A stretch of 64,000 nucleotides of DNA from assembly GCA_023374025.1 (NCBI GenBank), contig SIJG01000144.1, positions 183,742 through 247,741 on the forward strand, written 5' to 3'. This document shows positions 39,301-51,930 of this stretch, one piece after another. The translations under genes were made by a program, and so were the position numbers. The notes under the pieces were generated by a model. It was not told the DNA's origin, ran no database searches, and saw nothing but the letters and a program-made list of their open reading frames with translations. Every line of letters starts with the position of its first letter. Position 1 is the first letter of the stretch. The DNA comes from Heterodera schachtii (lineage: Eukaryota > Nematoda > Chromadorea > Rhabditida > Heteroderidae).

Positions 39301-42300
39301 TCTTTTTCTCTGAACACTATTTAAAAGAATTTAAATATTTTTTAATAAAATATTGTTTTTTTGGTGACATTTTTAAAATAATTAATTTGATTACCTTTTT
39401 ATCAAATTGTTTTTTTTAATTCTTTTAACAATTATTAAACTGTTTAATTAAATGTACAAATGTTTTACAGCATAGTTGCTTTCTGATGGTTTTCTTTTTA
39501 TCAAAATAATAAATATAAATATGATAGTGAATAGGTTTTTTTTTTATTGAATTTTCATTATTTTATGTTTTTATTATAAATTTTAATAACAATTAAAAAA
39601 ATAATATTGAAAATATTAGGATCTTTTTCCTCCTTTAATTACTAAAAAATCAAAATTAGAACAATCGCAAATGTTTATTTTTTAAATTTTCGTTATTTAA
39701 AATTTTAAACCATTGATTTTGGTTTTCTGATTTTTTTAAAATTCGATATGTAATTTTTTATTTTTAATATTAATTTTTTAGTATTTTATTTTTCATCGTT
39801 TTTAATGCATATTTACATATTAATAGGCCATGTAATCTTTTCTTTTTGCTTTTTTAAATATAATCACTTTTTAAAATTGGCATCTACGCCGCAAATCCTC
39901 CTGATCTACGGGCTTGATTTAAACTCTCATGAAATATGTATAATTGTTCAAATAAAAATATTTGCTGAATAAAAGCAAAATTAAATAAATTTAATAAAAT
40001 TTTAAAAGAATATTTATTAATTTAAATTTACTAAATACTTCTTTAATTAAGTTATTTACTTAAATTATATTATGTCTCAATGCTTTTAACCATATCAATT
40101 TGAGACTTTTTATTAAAGTTATTTATTATGAAACTTATTCATATAATGCTAAAATATTTATTTGACTCCCATACTTTATTTTTTCAAAAAACTCTATTTC
40201 TTTATTTATAATTTCTTATACATTATACCAGGAATGTGTATTTTGATTCCGTTATTATCAGCTAAATTTTTATTATATTGTTCTTTGTTAAAAAATAAAT
40301 TCAATATAAATTTAATAATTCTTTTTCTTTTATCTATAAGTAATAAAATGTCCAAAAAAATGTTTTTGCTCAAATTTCCGTAATAAAAGTTTATTAAATT
40401 TCTGATATAAATAAATTATTTCATCTATTTATTTGCTTTATTTTGTTCTAATTCTAAATATCATGGAAATGACCGAAGGTTTCCGTTGACTTTGTGTTGG
40501 TCATTCTCAACATTAAAGTATTTGTTATTTTTCTTTATTTATGTTCCATAAACAAATAATTATTTACATTCATTACTATTTTTAAGTCATTGAAAAAAAT
40601 ATATATATTCCATTTTTTAACTTTTGAAATGCCTTTTTAAGTATGTTGCTTTTTGGAAAATATTTTTACAAATAAACTTTTTAAAATAATTGTGTCTTTT
40701 TTGAAATCTAAATTTCTCTTAAAGATTATCATTATTCTTTTTATTATTTGAATTTAGTCAATTTTTTTTATGTTATTTTAATAAATAAAACCAAATTTGT
40801 CCAGCTCCAAAAATTAATTTTTATTGAATTGCCAATTATAAATTAATAATATTGATTATAAACACCCTCGCTAATTAAATTAACATATGTTTATGATATA
40901 TTTTATTTGATGTTTCATTATTTTTTGCTATGGATTTATTTCGTATCAAAATAATTATTTAAATTGCGGTTAAAAAGACTTAAAATTATTGTTTCTCATT
41001 AATTTCTCGCATAAATGCAACAAAATGTCTGTTTTTAATTCTTAAATAAATTTTTATTTTTACGTGCAGAAGAAAATTATTATGTAAAATTTTTATTTCT
41101 TAATACAGATTGGTTATTTATTAATGATTTTTTTCGAATAAAAAATAAATTCCATCCTCTTTATGCGATTCTAAACTTTAAAATAGCATTTTTATTCGAC
41201 AAAAACAATATAAAATGTAATTTCGTTAATAATTATTTGATTAATTTAAGCAAAAAAATATATTTAATCATTTTATTAATATAATTTGTATATTATGATT
41301 TCAAAATTTATGTATTTTATTCATTCAAAATAATGAAATAATTTTTTTCTTTTAACTTAATAATTTTATATATGATATTGATGAAAACAGTAATTAAGAT
41401 TTAATTAATGAATTTAATAAAATAATTTTGCATTGGTTTTACTTTATTAAAAAGACAATATTTTATTAAATTTCATATTTTTCCAGTGCAGATTGATTAC
41501 AGAAATAAAACTTAATAAAAAAATCAAACTGTTTAATTTTTTTATTTATATTTTGATATTTACGTGCCTCAAAATAAAAAATATTTTTTAAACTGATTTT
41601 AATGATTTTAATTATTAGCAAGTTTTCATTTCATCTTTAATCTTCAATCTCATAATAAAACTTTGTCTTTCTTTTGGCAAAGGGTAAGATTGTTAATGCA
41701 TTCTTTTTTTTTAATATCAAAAATAATAAAAGCATCTGATAAATTTTCAAATTTATTCTATTATTTGTATTAATTAAGTTTTTTAATTTTTAATTAGTAT
41801 TCTTTTGACATTTTTTTAGAATTCTATAAAATTAAATTTTAACTATTTTTTTCACGGTTAAAGCAGATTTGTATAAATAGATTTTGGTGATTTATTCAAT
41901 TTTTTTTTAAAATTAGAATTTGACAAAAAAATGAATTACTTATAAATGGTTTTTCAAATAAGGGGTTTATTTTATTTTTTTACGAAAAGATATGAAAATT
42001 TAAGATTTTAATCCCCTTTTAACCTAAATATTCCTTTTATTAAAATTTATTAAGTTCTTATTTTATGAGAATTTATCATTATTTATTAATTATTTTATAT
42101 GAGTTTATTTTAATTTAACTTAAAATTAGAATAAATAAAACAGAAAAAAACATAAATTAATTAAATTAACTAAACAAAATTTAAATTTATTTTTCATTTT
42201 GCGAAGTTTAAAATATTTTATATTTATTTATACTGGGCTATAAAATATTAAAGAAAGATTAAAAATACAAAAATAAAGAAAAAAAATTATTATTCATAAA

Positions 42301-42574
42301 AATTCAAACAAAAACTCATTCCGGGTAGTGATAATGAAATTATATAGAAGCAGACAAATGAAAAAATTTATAAAACCAATAAAATTTAGAATATTCATTA
42401 TTTCTGACTATAAATTTAAAAGGGTATGAAATATGAGAAATAAAATAAATTAAAATAATACAAATAAAAATTTATTAAGGTATTTTGGAAAATAATATCA
42501 AATATTAATAAGGCATTTTCGAATCATTAAAAATCAAATGATTTTAAATTTCGCAAAATGATTGGTTCTAAACT

Positions 42575-43040
42575 TAATGAGTAGGACCGTGACTTTTAGT
42601 GACGAAAAATCTCAAAATATTTAATAAAACAGTGAGTAAAAATGCGAAAATACTGACAAAAAGTGTGAAATAGTGACAAATATTGGCATGATTTTCACCA
42701 AAAAATTGAGCAAAAATAATTTTCATTCTAGTTGCAGTTGAAAATGAGTAGGACGGGATTTTTAAGGGCAAAAAACCCAAAAATAGGTAACTAAAAATAA
42801 TTTGAAAATTAAAAATTCTTTTCAATAAAATGGTTTTTGACATAAAATTTTTCATTTCTTGGGAGTGTATTTGAAAATTTTTGGGTCGGTTTTGGGGGGT
42901 GTATTTTTTTGAAAATTTGTGTCTTTCCTTATCGGTGTATTTTTCGCTTTTTTTGCATTTTTATTTAAAAATTTTCCAAAAAATGTCAAAATAATGAAAA
43001 AAATAGTGACAAAATGCCAACATTGGGTAGCCCTGGTGAA
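42575..43040. repeat. Island of repeated GTGAC words, possible decayed transposon
   Basis: AATGAGTAGGAC occurs at about 42577 and 42742. The word ATAGTGACAAA recurs at about 42671 and 43004. The right end reads, on the minus strand, CAGGGCTACCCAATGTTGGC, which is reminiscent of hAT-type termini (CAGGG). No matching left terminus is visible. Short frames across it are chance. Confidence 0.4.
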
Positions 43041-43340
43041 GCTCATGTTACATTTTATTATTTAATTTTATTTTATAGGACAATTTATTTGAAAAATAAT
43101 AGATTTTTGCGAATAGATGTGGGAAAAATGGTTTTTACGCATATTTTAGGTCCACATTACATTTTTACAAAAATGGCAATCCAAGAGCTTGATTTGGAGG
43201 GTTTACCGCAGACGCTGACTATCATTTGTTTGGGTCCCCGTCCAATATTCTTAGAGGCGCAATACTCGAAAATGCCGCGATGGTCCAAAATATGTGTAAA
43301 TAACAGCAATGGACTTATTTACCAACTAATACAAAGATAA
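43041..43340 (+). other. GC-richer segment with a 108-codon open frame, unassigned
   Basis: An open frame runs from 43014 to 43340. Its second half, around LDLEGLPQTLTIICLGPRPI and PRWSKICVNNSN, is encoded by DNA distinctly richer in G+C than the surroundings. I recognise no domain, and the first third overlaps the repeat island. It may be a fragment of a former coding region or transposon. Confidence 0.25.
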
Positions 43341-44908
43341 GAATTAATATTTCAAGATTTATTTGGGAAAAGATTAAATTAACATTATTTCCAAGAGCAT
43401 AGAAAATTATGTCGTTCTACTCGAAAAATTTTTTTATTTAGTTTTTTTTTTCAAAATTTGCATAAATTTACAGAAAATCATAGTGTTTGTAAGAGTTTTA
43501 TTTTATTAAATTTCTTAGTATTAAACAATTGTTTATGTTTTAATATTAATTTTTCATTAATATTCTTTGTACTCTACTGAGTTGAATTATCACCGGATCA
43601 GCACGTTTTATTCTTGATTATTTTTCTACATTCTTCAATGATTTATTATTGTTATATTGATAAAGAAATTAAATATTAGATTTTCATTTCTTAATATATA
43701 ATTGCGATTAGTTGTTTTTATGAATTTTGTTTTAAAATTTTTAATAATATTAAATGAATACGCTTTTGTTTAATTTATTTTTTTATTGTTTCTTTTTAAA
43801 TTATCTTATTTTATTAAAACATTTTTGCTTTATGCATTAATTTTGTTAATAAATTAATTTCCATATTAAATTTAAATAAATTCTGTTTATTTTTTTATAT
43901 TATTGTCATTAATTAATTCATCAAAATAAATTTGACAATAATGCTTGAAATCAATGAAAATAAATTATTTATTAAAAAATAATTTAAATGATAATTAATG
44001 TCATTAATTGTAAAAAAAATTTTCACAATTTTTAATTAAAATTTAAAATGAATCCATTAATTTTCCAAAAGGCTGAAATTGACTTTTTTTTGTCCCGAAT
44101 TTAATTCATATTTAACTAATTTATCGCTACTATTTTTATTTATATTCAGATAATTATTAAATATTTTAAATTTAATTCATTAATATAAAATTTTTTTTAT
44201 TAAATTTTAATATTTTCTTGTATAATTAAAAAAGTTCTTTTCATTGTTTTTGATATTTTGTTCATTTGCAATTTTTAATTATTTCATTGGCAGAAATTTT
44301 TAAAACTTTTTCTATTTATTCTTTTTTAAATAAGCAATTATTGTATTACATTTTATATTTTTAATTAATCGAATAAACCGCCGATATATTGAAGAAATTA
44401 TTAATTTATTAAATGTTTTGATGAATTGGCCTTATAATTATTTTTTCTGTGTTATTATTACAATTTTAAAATTCTTTAAATGTTTATTATTACAGTAGAA
44501 TTTTTATTTAAAATCTTCATAGCTTTTATCCCTCGCGTTTTTCATCCGTACGATCATATTATTTCTGCGAGGAATGTTTATTAGCTTTGTTTTATGTACT
44601 TTTATGTACAATCATTAGTTTAATTTTTGAAAAATTTATTTTTATATTTTCATAATTTACTTAATTAATCTAATGTTATTTTGTAACAATTTATTGAGTA
44701 CGCCAATGTTTTTTTTTTATTCGAGATTAAAAAATAATTTTTATTAATTTTATTTATTTTAACTTCACATTATTCATAGAATTTTTTCAGATTTATTAAA
44801 AAATTACATTATAATAAATAAAATTTTTATAAAAATTCTTCTATATTTTTTTTACTTTTCTAGGTTATGATATTTTTAATAATTACAATTTTATTGTATA
44901 GTTAATTA
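43341..44908. other. T-rich AT sequence without gene signal
   Basis: Strongly T-rich on the plus strand; nothing coding or repeated recognised. Confidence 0.55.
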
Positions 44909-44948
44909 CTAGCGGTTGAATGCGCCTTCGGCGCATCGCAACCGCTAG
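44909..44948. repeat. Nested GC-rich hairpin with TTC apex, 5' of the minisatellite
   Basis: The outer arms CTAGCGGTTG / CAACCGCTAG (10 bp, perfect) enclose ATGCGCC / GGCGCAT (7 bp, perfect) around TTC. One base is unpaired on the left and two on the right. It marks the sharp switch from AT-rich DNA into the repeat region. Confidence 0.85.
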
Positions 44949-45212
44949 GCACTACGGTTTTAATGTAGAATTATGAATGATAAAATAGACTATGGCTCGG
45001 CCGCTTCGCGGCCTTGCACTATTCTCTTGGAATTTTCTTATTGCACAACATTCTTAGCATTTCCTTGTCTCTTCTTGTTATTGTCATTTCTTAAACACCC
45101 CCGACATCCCAATCACTGGGACACTTAATTCATTAGCATTACAATCTGACATACAATAATTGGAATTCTATCTCACCATTTCTGCATCCCAATCGCTGAA
45201 ACTCAATTCTCT
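44949..45212 (+). repeat. Left flank of minisatellite, internally repeated
   Basis: Contains one solitary GGCCGCTTCGCGGCC hairpin (44999-45013). It is followed by TTGCACTATTCTCTTGGAAT and CACAACATTCTTAGCATTTC, both of which recur in similar form to the right of the array. CATCCCAATC(A/G)CTG is repeated at about 45105 and 45187. Confidence 0.6.
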
Positions 45213-45830
45213 GGTATGCTCGGCCGCGCTGCCTCGTACGGGGCACGCGACCCAACCTCCGCCCCCCCCCCCCCTCACTCCTCTCCCATTACATCAATTT
45301 TTGCTCCAAAGGTACTTACTCGGCCGCTTCGCGGCCTCGTACGGGGGCCTTCGGCCCTCCTCACCAATTTTTTGCGCCAACGGTACTCACTCGGCCGCTT
45401 CGCGGCCTCGTACGGGGGCCTTCGGCCCCCCTCACTAATTTTTTGCGCCAACGGTACTCACTCGGCCGCTTCGCGGCCTCGTACGGGGTTCGGCCCCTCA
45501 CCAATTTTCTGCGCCAAAGGTTCTCACTCGGCCCCTTCGCGGCCTCGTACGGGGGCTTCGGCTCCCCTCACCAATTTTTTGCGCCAACGGTACTCACGGC
45601 AGCTTCGCGGCCTCGTACGGGGGCCTTCGGCCCTCTCACCAATTTTCTGCGCCAAAGGTACTCAGTCGGCCGCTTCGCGGCCTCGTACGGGGGCCTTTGG
45701 CCCCTCTCAGCAATTTTTTGCGACAACGGTACTCACTCGGCCGCTTCGCGGCCTCGTACGGTGGCCTTCGGCCTCTCACCAATTTTCTGCACCTAAAGTA
45801 CTCACTCAGCCGCTTCGCGGCCTCGCATTC
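45213..45830 (+). repeat. GC-rich minisatellite, ~70-bp units, eight good copies
   Basis: Units begin at CGGCCGCTTCGCGGCCTCGT with starts at 45321, 45392, 45463, 45529, 45597, 45667, 45738 and 45807, giving spacings of 66-71 bp; a worn copy starts near 45220. Each unit holds two TTC-apex palindromes (GGCCGC-TTC-GCGGCC and GGGGGCC-TTC-GGCCCC) and a spacer reading CTCACCAATTTTTTGCGCCA. Unit length is not a multiple of three, so the long frames across it (up to 264 codons) are frame-hopping artefacts of a stop-poor repeat. A C13 run is at about 45263-45275. Confidence 0.92.
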
Positions 45831-46020
45831 TTCTCTTGTGAATTTCTTACATTTAGCATTATTCTCGTCTTTTTTTTCTTGCGTTTTCTTGTGGCACAAC
45901 ATTTCTTAGCATTTTCCTCGTCTTTTCTTGTCTCTTGGCATTTTCTTTCAAAACAATACATTTTAAAACTGACAAATTTCACTTCTGTGTCCCATGGATC
46001 AGAGGCATAATACAGATACA
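45831..46020 (+). repeat. Right flank of minisatellite, copy of the left flank
   Basis: CATTCTTCTCTTGTGAATTT and CACAACATTTCTTAGCATTT-TCCTCGTCTTTTCTTGTCTC repeat, in the same orientation, sequence that follows the solitary hairpin at 45.0 kb. The array therefore sits between two diverged direct copies. Confidence 0.6.
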
Positions 46021-46937
46021 AAAAGACAAATGCTTAATTCTTTACATAATCATTTACACAAACGAAAAACAAACATTTTCTTAAACAAACAACAAAAAAT
46101 AAAACATAAAAAACAAATTAAAAGCAAATAAATTACATTTTTGAGTTCTTTTTGCAAGGTCATAAACAAAACCAAAATGAAAAAAAAGGCAAAACAAACT
46201 TCATTTTTCAAATCATTTTTTAACGCAAAAACAATTAAAAACAAAGCAAACATTTATATTTTTCAAATGCATTTTTAACGCAAAACAAAAACAAAACGCC
46301 ATTCAAATTCAAAAATTGGAACTGACAAACACTCAACTTTAGTAGATAGGATTGCTGCTATTATATATTGTTAGTTTAGATTTGGAACAATTAATACAAT
46401 TTTATTTCTAGTTTTTATTTAAATACTATTATAATGAAAAATTGTTCGTCTTGAAATTTCTTGTTTTTTAAATTTAATAATGAAAACTTTGAAAGATATT
46501 TTTAAAATCTTATATAATTCTGATCAGTTTATTTGCCAAAGTATTTTGATGAAAGAAATCAATGAAGTCGAGAAGATTGAAGAAAATATTAAATAAAGTA
46601 AAAATTAATAATTGGCACCATGCTTTTTTAATTTTAATTTTCTATTTTTGAACTAGAAAATTAACCAATTATAAAAGAAATTCATAAAAATATATTTTAC
46701 AAAATTTTATTTCATTTTAGTTTGTTTCTGTTGTGTCTTTCGCTTGACCACAACACTTAGAAAGAATAAACTTTAATAAACAAAATAAGTCCACAAATAA
46801 ATATAATGAAACAAATAAATTGGAGACAGAGAATAAATGCAAAATGAATGAAAGATGGCAAATGACATGGACTGACAAATAATGGCTGTGTGTTCGCTAT
46901 TTATGGGGACGAACACAGGGAAGAGACACATGCATAC
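46021..46937. other. A-rich sequence with a local doublet
   Basis: A-rich and C-containing, with TTTTTCAAATCATTTTTTAA and TTTTTCAAATGCATTTTTAA repeated about 57 bp apart (46205 and 46258). No gene signal; a short frame on the minus strand is chance. Confidence 0.5.
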
Positions 46938-46939
46938 TA

Positions 46940-48135
46940 GAGATCGGCCTGGACCTGGATCCAGGCCTGGATTTTTCCTGGATCCAGGTCCAGGTCCAGG
47001 TCATTTTTCGGCAACCTGGATTTTTCCTGGACCTGGATTTTCCTGGATTTTTGTCCAGGAAATCCAGGTCCAGGTCAATTTGAAAATCCAGGTCCAGGTC
47101 CAGGTCCAGGCACAAAAAACCTGGATTTCCTGGATAAATTTTTTTTTCAATTTTTATGGCGAAATGTATTTAAAATTGGTATAAAATGTGCCAAAATTTT
47201 CACTCCGCCCCCTAAAAATTCTTATTCTCTTAAAAAATTGGCTCAAAATCGAAAAAATTTGTAATTTTTTGAACAAAATCGTTAACAAATCGCATTAAAA
47301 ATCGCAAAAATTTCCCGGCGGCGCCTATCGGCACCGCCGGACCCCCTGTTGCCCAAAGTTTTTTGGAAGCTCGCCGCAAAAAAAGGCATTTTTAAAAGCA
47401 AAAAAAGTCGACGCTTGGCTTTTAATTGCAAATATTTGGTAAATTTTTGGACAAAATTTGTAAACAATTTGTATAGAAATTACAAAAAATTTTCCAGCGG
47501 CGCCTATCGTCACCGCCGGGCTCTCTTCCCTCACAGATCCTAAAATTTTTTTAAAAAATGTGCCGAAAAAATTTGTTAGAAATCTGGTTTTTTGATTCTG
47601 AATGCACTGAAATTTTCAAATTGCTTATGTTTTCCACAAAATTGTTTAAATCGATTGACCTATAAACTTGGAAAAAAATCAGAAAATTTTTTATGAAAAA
47701 ATTCCAAGATTACATGTTGTAAAAATTTTCGAAAAACTTATTAATTCATATAAAAAAATTAAAACCCCTTTCAAAATTTTTTGAACTTTTTTTCAAATGT
47801 TATAATTTTTGGAATGATTAATTTTAGTATTTCAATTGACTTATTTTTTTTCAAGTTTATCAAAAAATGATAAATAGATTTAAAAACACATTATTATTAA
47901 GAATTAGATATTTTTAGACTTTCTCAAGCAATTAATTGATTTTTTCAAAGATTTTTTTGCTTTTTAAAACAAATTTCAAAAAATCCAGGTCCAGGCCTGG
48001 ATCCAGGTCTCGAGGAGCCTGGATTTTTCCTGGACCTGGATTTTCCTGGATTTTTGTCCAGGAAATCCAGGTCCAGGTCCAACATGGAATCCAGGTCCAG
48101 GTCCAGGTCCAGGCTTTTTTCAAAATACCGATCTC
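46940..48135. mobile_element. 1.2-kb non-autonomous element with TA duplication and CCAGGTC arrays
   Basis: Ends are GAGATCGG and CCGATCTC, each flanked directly by TA (46938-46939 and 48136-48137), consistent with a TA-targeting (Tc1/mariner-like) insertion. Just inside both ends lie dense CCTGGACC / GGTCCAGG repeats (46948-47135 and 47983-48113) that are inverted relative to one another. The interior is AT-rich and holds two copies of a CGGCGGCGCC module. There is no transposase frame, so it would need help from elsewhere. Confidence 0.7.
47272..47538 (+). repeat. Two tandem copies of an AT/GC composite module
   Basis: ACAAAATCGTTAACAAAT... ending CCCGGCGGCGCCTATCGGCA (47272 on) is repeated about 178 bp later as ACAAAATTTGTAAACAATTT... 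ending CCAGCGGCGCCTATCGTCAC. Within each, CGGCGGCGCC and GGCACCGCCG can pair around TATC. A third, dispersed copy is at 24205-24275. Confidence 0.65.
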
Positions 48136-48137
48136 TA

Positions 48138-51100
48138 ATAATTTCTATATATTAAATAATAAAAAAATTTGAAAAATTAAATTGCAAATTTATGTTTAAT
48201 TTATTTAATAATGTGTTAAGATAGTATTTTTTGGAGATTTTAAAGAAGATATAGTCAATAAATTTAATTTTCAACATTTACTACAACTTTAAATTAGTTT
48301 GTGATAAAAAGTCTTTTTCATTCTTTTTCAATCAAAATAATTGCAAAGAAAAACGTTAAAAATTTCAAATACCATAATGTTTTATTTTAATATTAAATAA
48401 GCTAAATATGTCATTAAAAACAAACATCTTTAGGCATTAAATGACTCCGTTCTTAAAAAAGAAAAAGTAATTAAATTATATAGATTCACCATAATATTAT
48501 TTAACTTTTTCATTTTTTTTTAAATGTGCTGAAAAAATTCATGAACCAAATTATTAAGCGCAATGCATCCTCTGGTAAGCATATAAAATAATTACTTATT
48601 AATTAGCACCAACCATAGTACCAACCAACATAAAATTCATTTTTTTAAATTATTAAATTCAAATAATAGAACTATTAAACAAAGATACAATAAATATTAT
48701 TCTACTTTTTACCTGAAGCCATCATAATTTCGCCGTTTCAATTCAAGTGCAGCGATAAATGATTGAAAATATATGAGAAAATGAACAGAATATTCTCTTG
48801 AAAAATTTATAAATTAGATGTTATTATTTAAATAATACAATGAATCTATTTAATAAGCATCAAACTAATTAATTACTTGAGTGTTAATAGGATCGTATCA
48901 CAACAGTGAAATGGACCAGAAGAGATTCATAAATATTTTTTTGATAAAAATTAAATGCACGCGAATGATAATTAAAAAATATGAAAAAAATTTATTCTAA
49001 AAATATCATGCATTTTCTTTGACAATTAAATTAAAAAGGGCTGATCCACTGTCAGTTTAAAATAGTTTATTTGAATCAATGAAAGTATAAAAATAAGAAA
49101 TTATAAAATATTAAACACGAGTGTTTCTTAAGATTTTAAGGCCTAAAAATAAATATTTGTTTTAAGAAAAAATAATAATTAACTATGCAAAACTAAAAAT
49201 TATGAAAATAAAATTTTTTAAATCGATTATTTCTTTTGTTAATGTATAAAAATGACATATGATTTAATTTATTAAATTAATTTCTATTTTGAAAAACAAA
49301 TTGATTAAAATTTTGAATGCACTTTATTTACATGAACTTTTTGTTCCCTACTTTTTTAATATATTAAGAAACAATTAAAACATTAAAAGGAAAGTTCTAA
49401 ATCCAATCAATTTAAATATAATATGGAAGGATAAAAAGTAAAACTAAAAACATTTTTCCCTTGATTATCAAAATAAAAAAAAATTATTTGATAATAAATA
49501 TTTTGATTGTTAAAACTTTATTAGATAAGACAAATTTCATATTCTTTATTTTTATTTATAAGCAAAACGATGTATTAAAAATTTAAAAATTTCTAAAAGA
49601 ATGTTAATAATAATTACCATTTTTTAAAAGAACACAAAAAAATCAATATAATTTTTTTACAATAATTAATTGAAAAAATGGATTAAAGAAGAAATAGATT
49701 ATAAAAAGATTCTCAATATAATCATTCTGCCTTTGGCGCTATAAATTTGCATTTAAAATTAAACATTTTAATATAATTATTTAAAGATAGTTTAAAATTT
49801 AATTTTTTGAGTTACTAAAACAATTTTGGTTAAATTGAAAAATATCACCATATTCAACGATAAAAGTTCCAGCATACTTTTAGAATGAAAATTAAATTAA
49901 AATTTATATAGAAACCAAACAAACAAATCAAATTTAATTGTATCGCATATTACCAGTGATCAGCTAAATTATCTTAATTTAAAATGAATTTGCTCCTTCA
50001 TAAAAAATAAAGTTATTTGCTAATTTATTTTCTTTAGCAATAATATGTGATTTTAAAAAAAATATTAAGAGAATAATTAGCGGAATAAAACTAAACAAAA
50101 AAATATACAACTTTAAAAATTCAAGACAATACTTTAGAAATATTAATCATTTAGTTGATGGACAAATTCATATATAAATCACAATATCCAGCAGTGTTCT
50201 TTTCATTAATGTGAGCATTTAATGTTCAAAAATCATTAAATATTAAATATTTAAATGTAAATTTTTCAAGCATTTAATGTTCAAAAATCATTAAATATTA
50301 AATATTTAAATGTAAATTTTTCAATTTATATCAGAAAATACAAAAAACAAGGTCTAATTATTTAAAAAACTTTTGAAATATTTGCACGAATTTAGGATTA
50401 AACATATACTATTTTTTATAAAGATAATTTAATATTAATAATATTTAGAACATAAAATTTAAATCACTGAAATTTACAAACTATAATAAAAATTTAGCTC
50501 ATATAACTATGATAATATATTTATTCCATTAAAAAGTACTTAAATAAACTGATATAATAAAAAAAGGAAGACTATTTTTTTAATCAAAATAAAACTCAAC
50601 ATCCATATCATACGAATCTATTGACATCTACACGGGACTACACAATACCTTTACTCAGCATGTGAAAATAAATAAAGATCCCTTGCATATAAGAAAATTA
50701 TTCATCCAAATAATTTAAAACTAAATCATATTTTTTTCTATTAAGAAGCATTTACAAAAATAAAAAAACTTAATAATTAATCATCATGAATTAAAGTAAT
50801 AAATTATTAATACTTATATAGCCCTTTTCTTCAACAAAAAAAAGCAGCAAAAATGGTGAAAATTAATTTTGTTATATAAATTTTAAAACATTTTCCTTGA
50901 AAAACAATAATAATTAAATTGAATTAAATTAAGTGACAAAAAATTTAATATATTAAATAATAAATAAAGCAGTTACCCAGCAAGAAAAAATGCCTAAAGC
51001 AAAAACAACAAAATATATTAAAAAAATAATATGACGTGACGCCATGACTGTAGAGAAAATTTCCATCATCCGTACGAAAAAATAGCTTCATCAATAATTG

Positions 51101-51421
51101 CTTTTATATTTATCAAAAATAAAAGCACAATTAAATAAAATAATCAGAAAAACTGTACAATTGTGTTAATTTAATTGTTTTTTAAAAAAGATTAAAAAAT
51201 GTACTTAATCCTTAATTGCAATATAATTTATTAAAAATAATATTTTTTTAAAAATATTATATAATTTGACAAGTGATAGTACAGAAATGTAATATGAACA
51301 AATATTTTTCAGGAAATAATAATCAACAAAAATAAAATGGGAAATAATTAATAATCTAAATTAAAAACAAAGAGAAATGAGTGTGTCGGAAATGACTAAC
51401 ACGCCCATTCCTGATTTCGAC
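48138..51421. other. A-rich AT sequence without gene signal
   Basis: A-rich on the plus strand with no frame of note. Contains the 55-bp doublet at 50215. A small inverted pair TGTCGGAAAT / ATTTCGACA lies at about 51385-51422, next to the duplicated segment. Confidence 0.5.
50215..50324 (+). repeat. Perfect 55-bp tandem duplication
   Basis: The unit beginning GCATTTAATGTTCAAAAATC is present twice head to tail (50215-50269, 50270-50324) with no difference that I can see, which indicates a very recent event or an assembly slip. Confidence 0.9.
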
Positions 51422-51930
51422 AATTAGCAAAAAACCATGAAATACATTTTATAAAAAAACACCAAAATGTAAAAACTTAAATAACAAACATTAAAATAAA
51501 TATATTTAAAATAAATTTTATTTAAAGCAGTAAAAACAAAAGGATAAGGTAAGTATTTAAAATTTGAAAATTTAATTTACAAAATAAATTATAAAATTTA
51601 ATGTATGGCTTAACATGAAAAGAAATAAATTTATTTGAATAAAACAAATGTTCACATAAAATTTAAAAACGCGACCGTAATATGGACCAACGCACCTAAG
51701 TCATAGACATGATGGAACACAAAAAAGAAATCTACTTTGAAATAAATAAAATAAAAGTCCAATTAAACCAAAATCAAAATTCCCAAATAAATAAAAACAC
51801 CAAAAAAATAATTGTTTACTAAAATAATAAAATGACAGAGAGATTTTTGCACAAAAATCGAAAAGCATAAACAATATTGCATTAAATAAATTTGATTTAA
51901 AATGCCTAATTACTCATTTGAATATATTTT
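51422..51930 (+). repeat. Near-identical segmental repeat, copy 1
   Basis: From AATTAGCAAAAAACCATGAA onward, 440 bp match 53165-53603 with only about two differences (one substitution and one base in an A run). After a ~25-bp length difference the match continues weakly over AAATTTGATTTAAAATGCCT. It contains the GC-richer word AACGCGACCGTAATATGGAC. No frame. Confidence 0.9.

Larger units (their letters stand above)
33965..42574. other. AT-rich sequence, A-rich then T-rich, no gene
   Basis: A-rich on the plus strand to about 39.2 kb, T-rich from 39.3 to 42.1 kb. Frames up to 98 codons (37.2 kb) have no recognisable motif. Small repeats within it are listed separately. Confidence 0.5.

Noticed and set aside
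42575..43040. Complete hAT transposon ending in CAGGG
   Set aside because: Only one candidate terminus is present and no 8-bp duplication or transposase remnant was found.
45213..45830. CRISPR-like appearance of regularly repeated palindromes
   Set aside because: Units are contiguous with conserved spacers, spacing varies from 66 to 71 bp, and the setting is eukaryotic with no cas genes.
45216..46010. A 264-codon open frame, the longest of the AT region, plus several shorter ones
   Set aside because: It runs through the ~70-bp minisatellite. The repeat has no stops in several frames and the unit length is not a multiple of three, so the peptide is a frame-hopping repeat translation.
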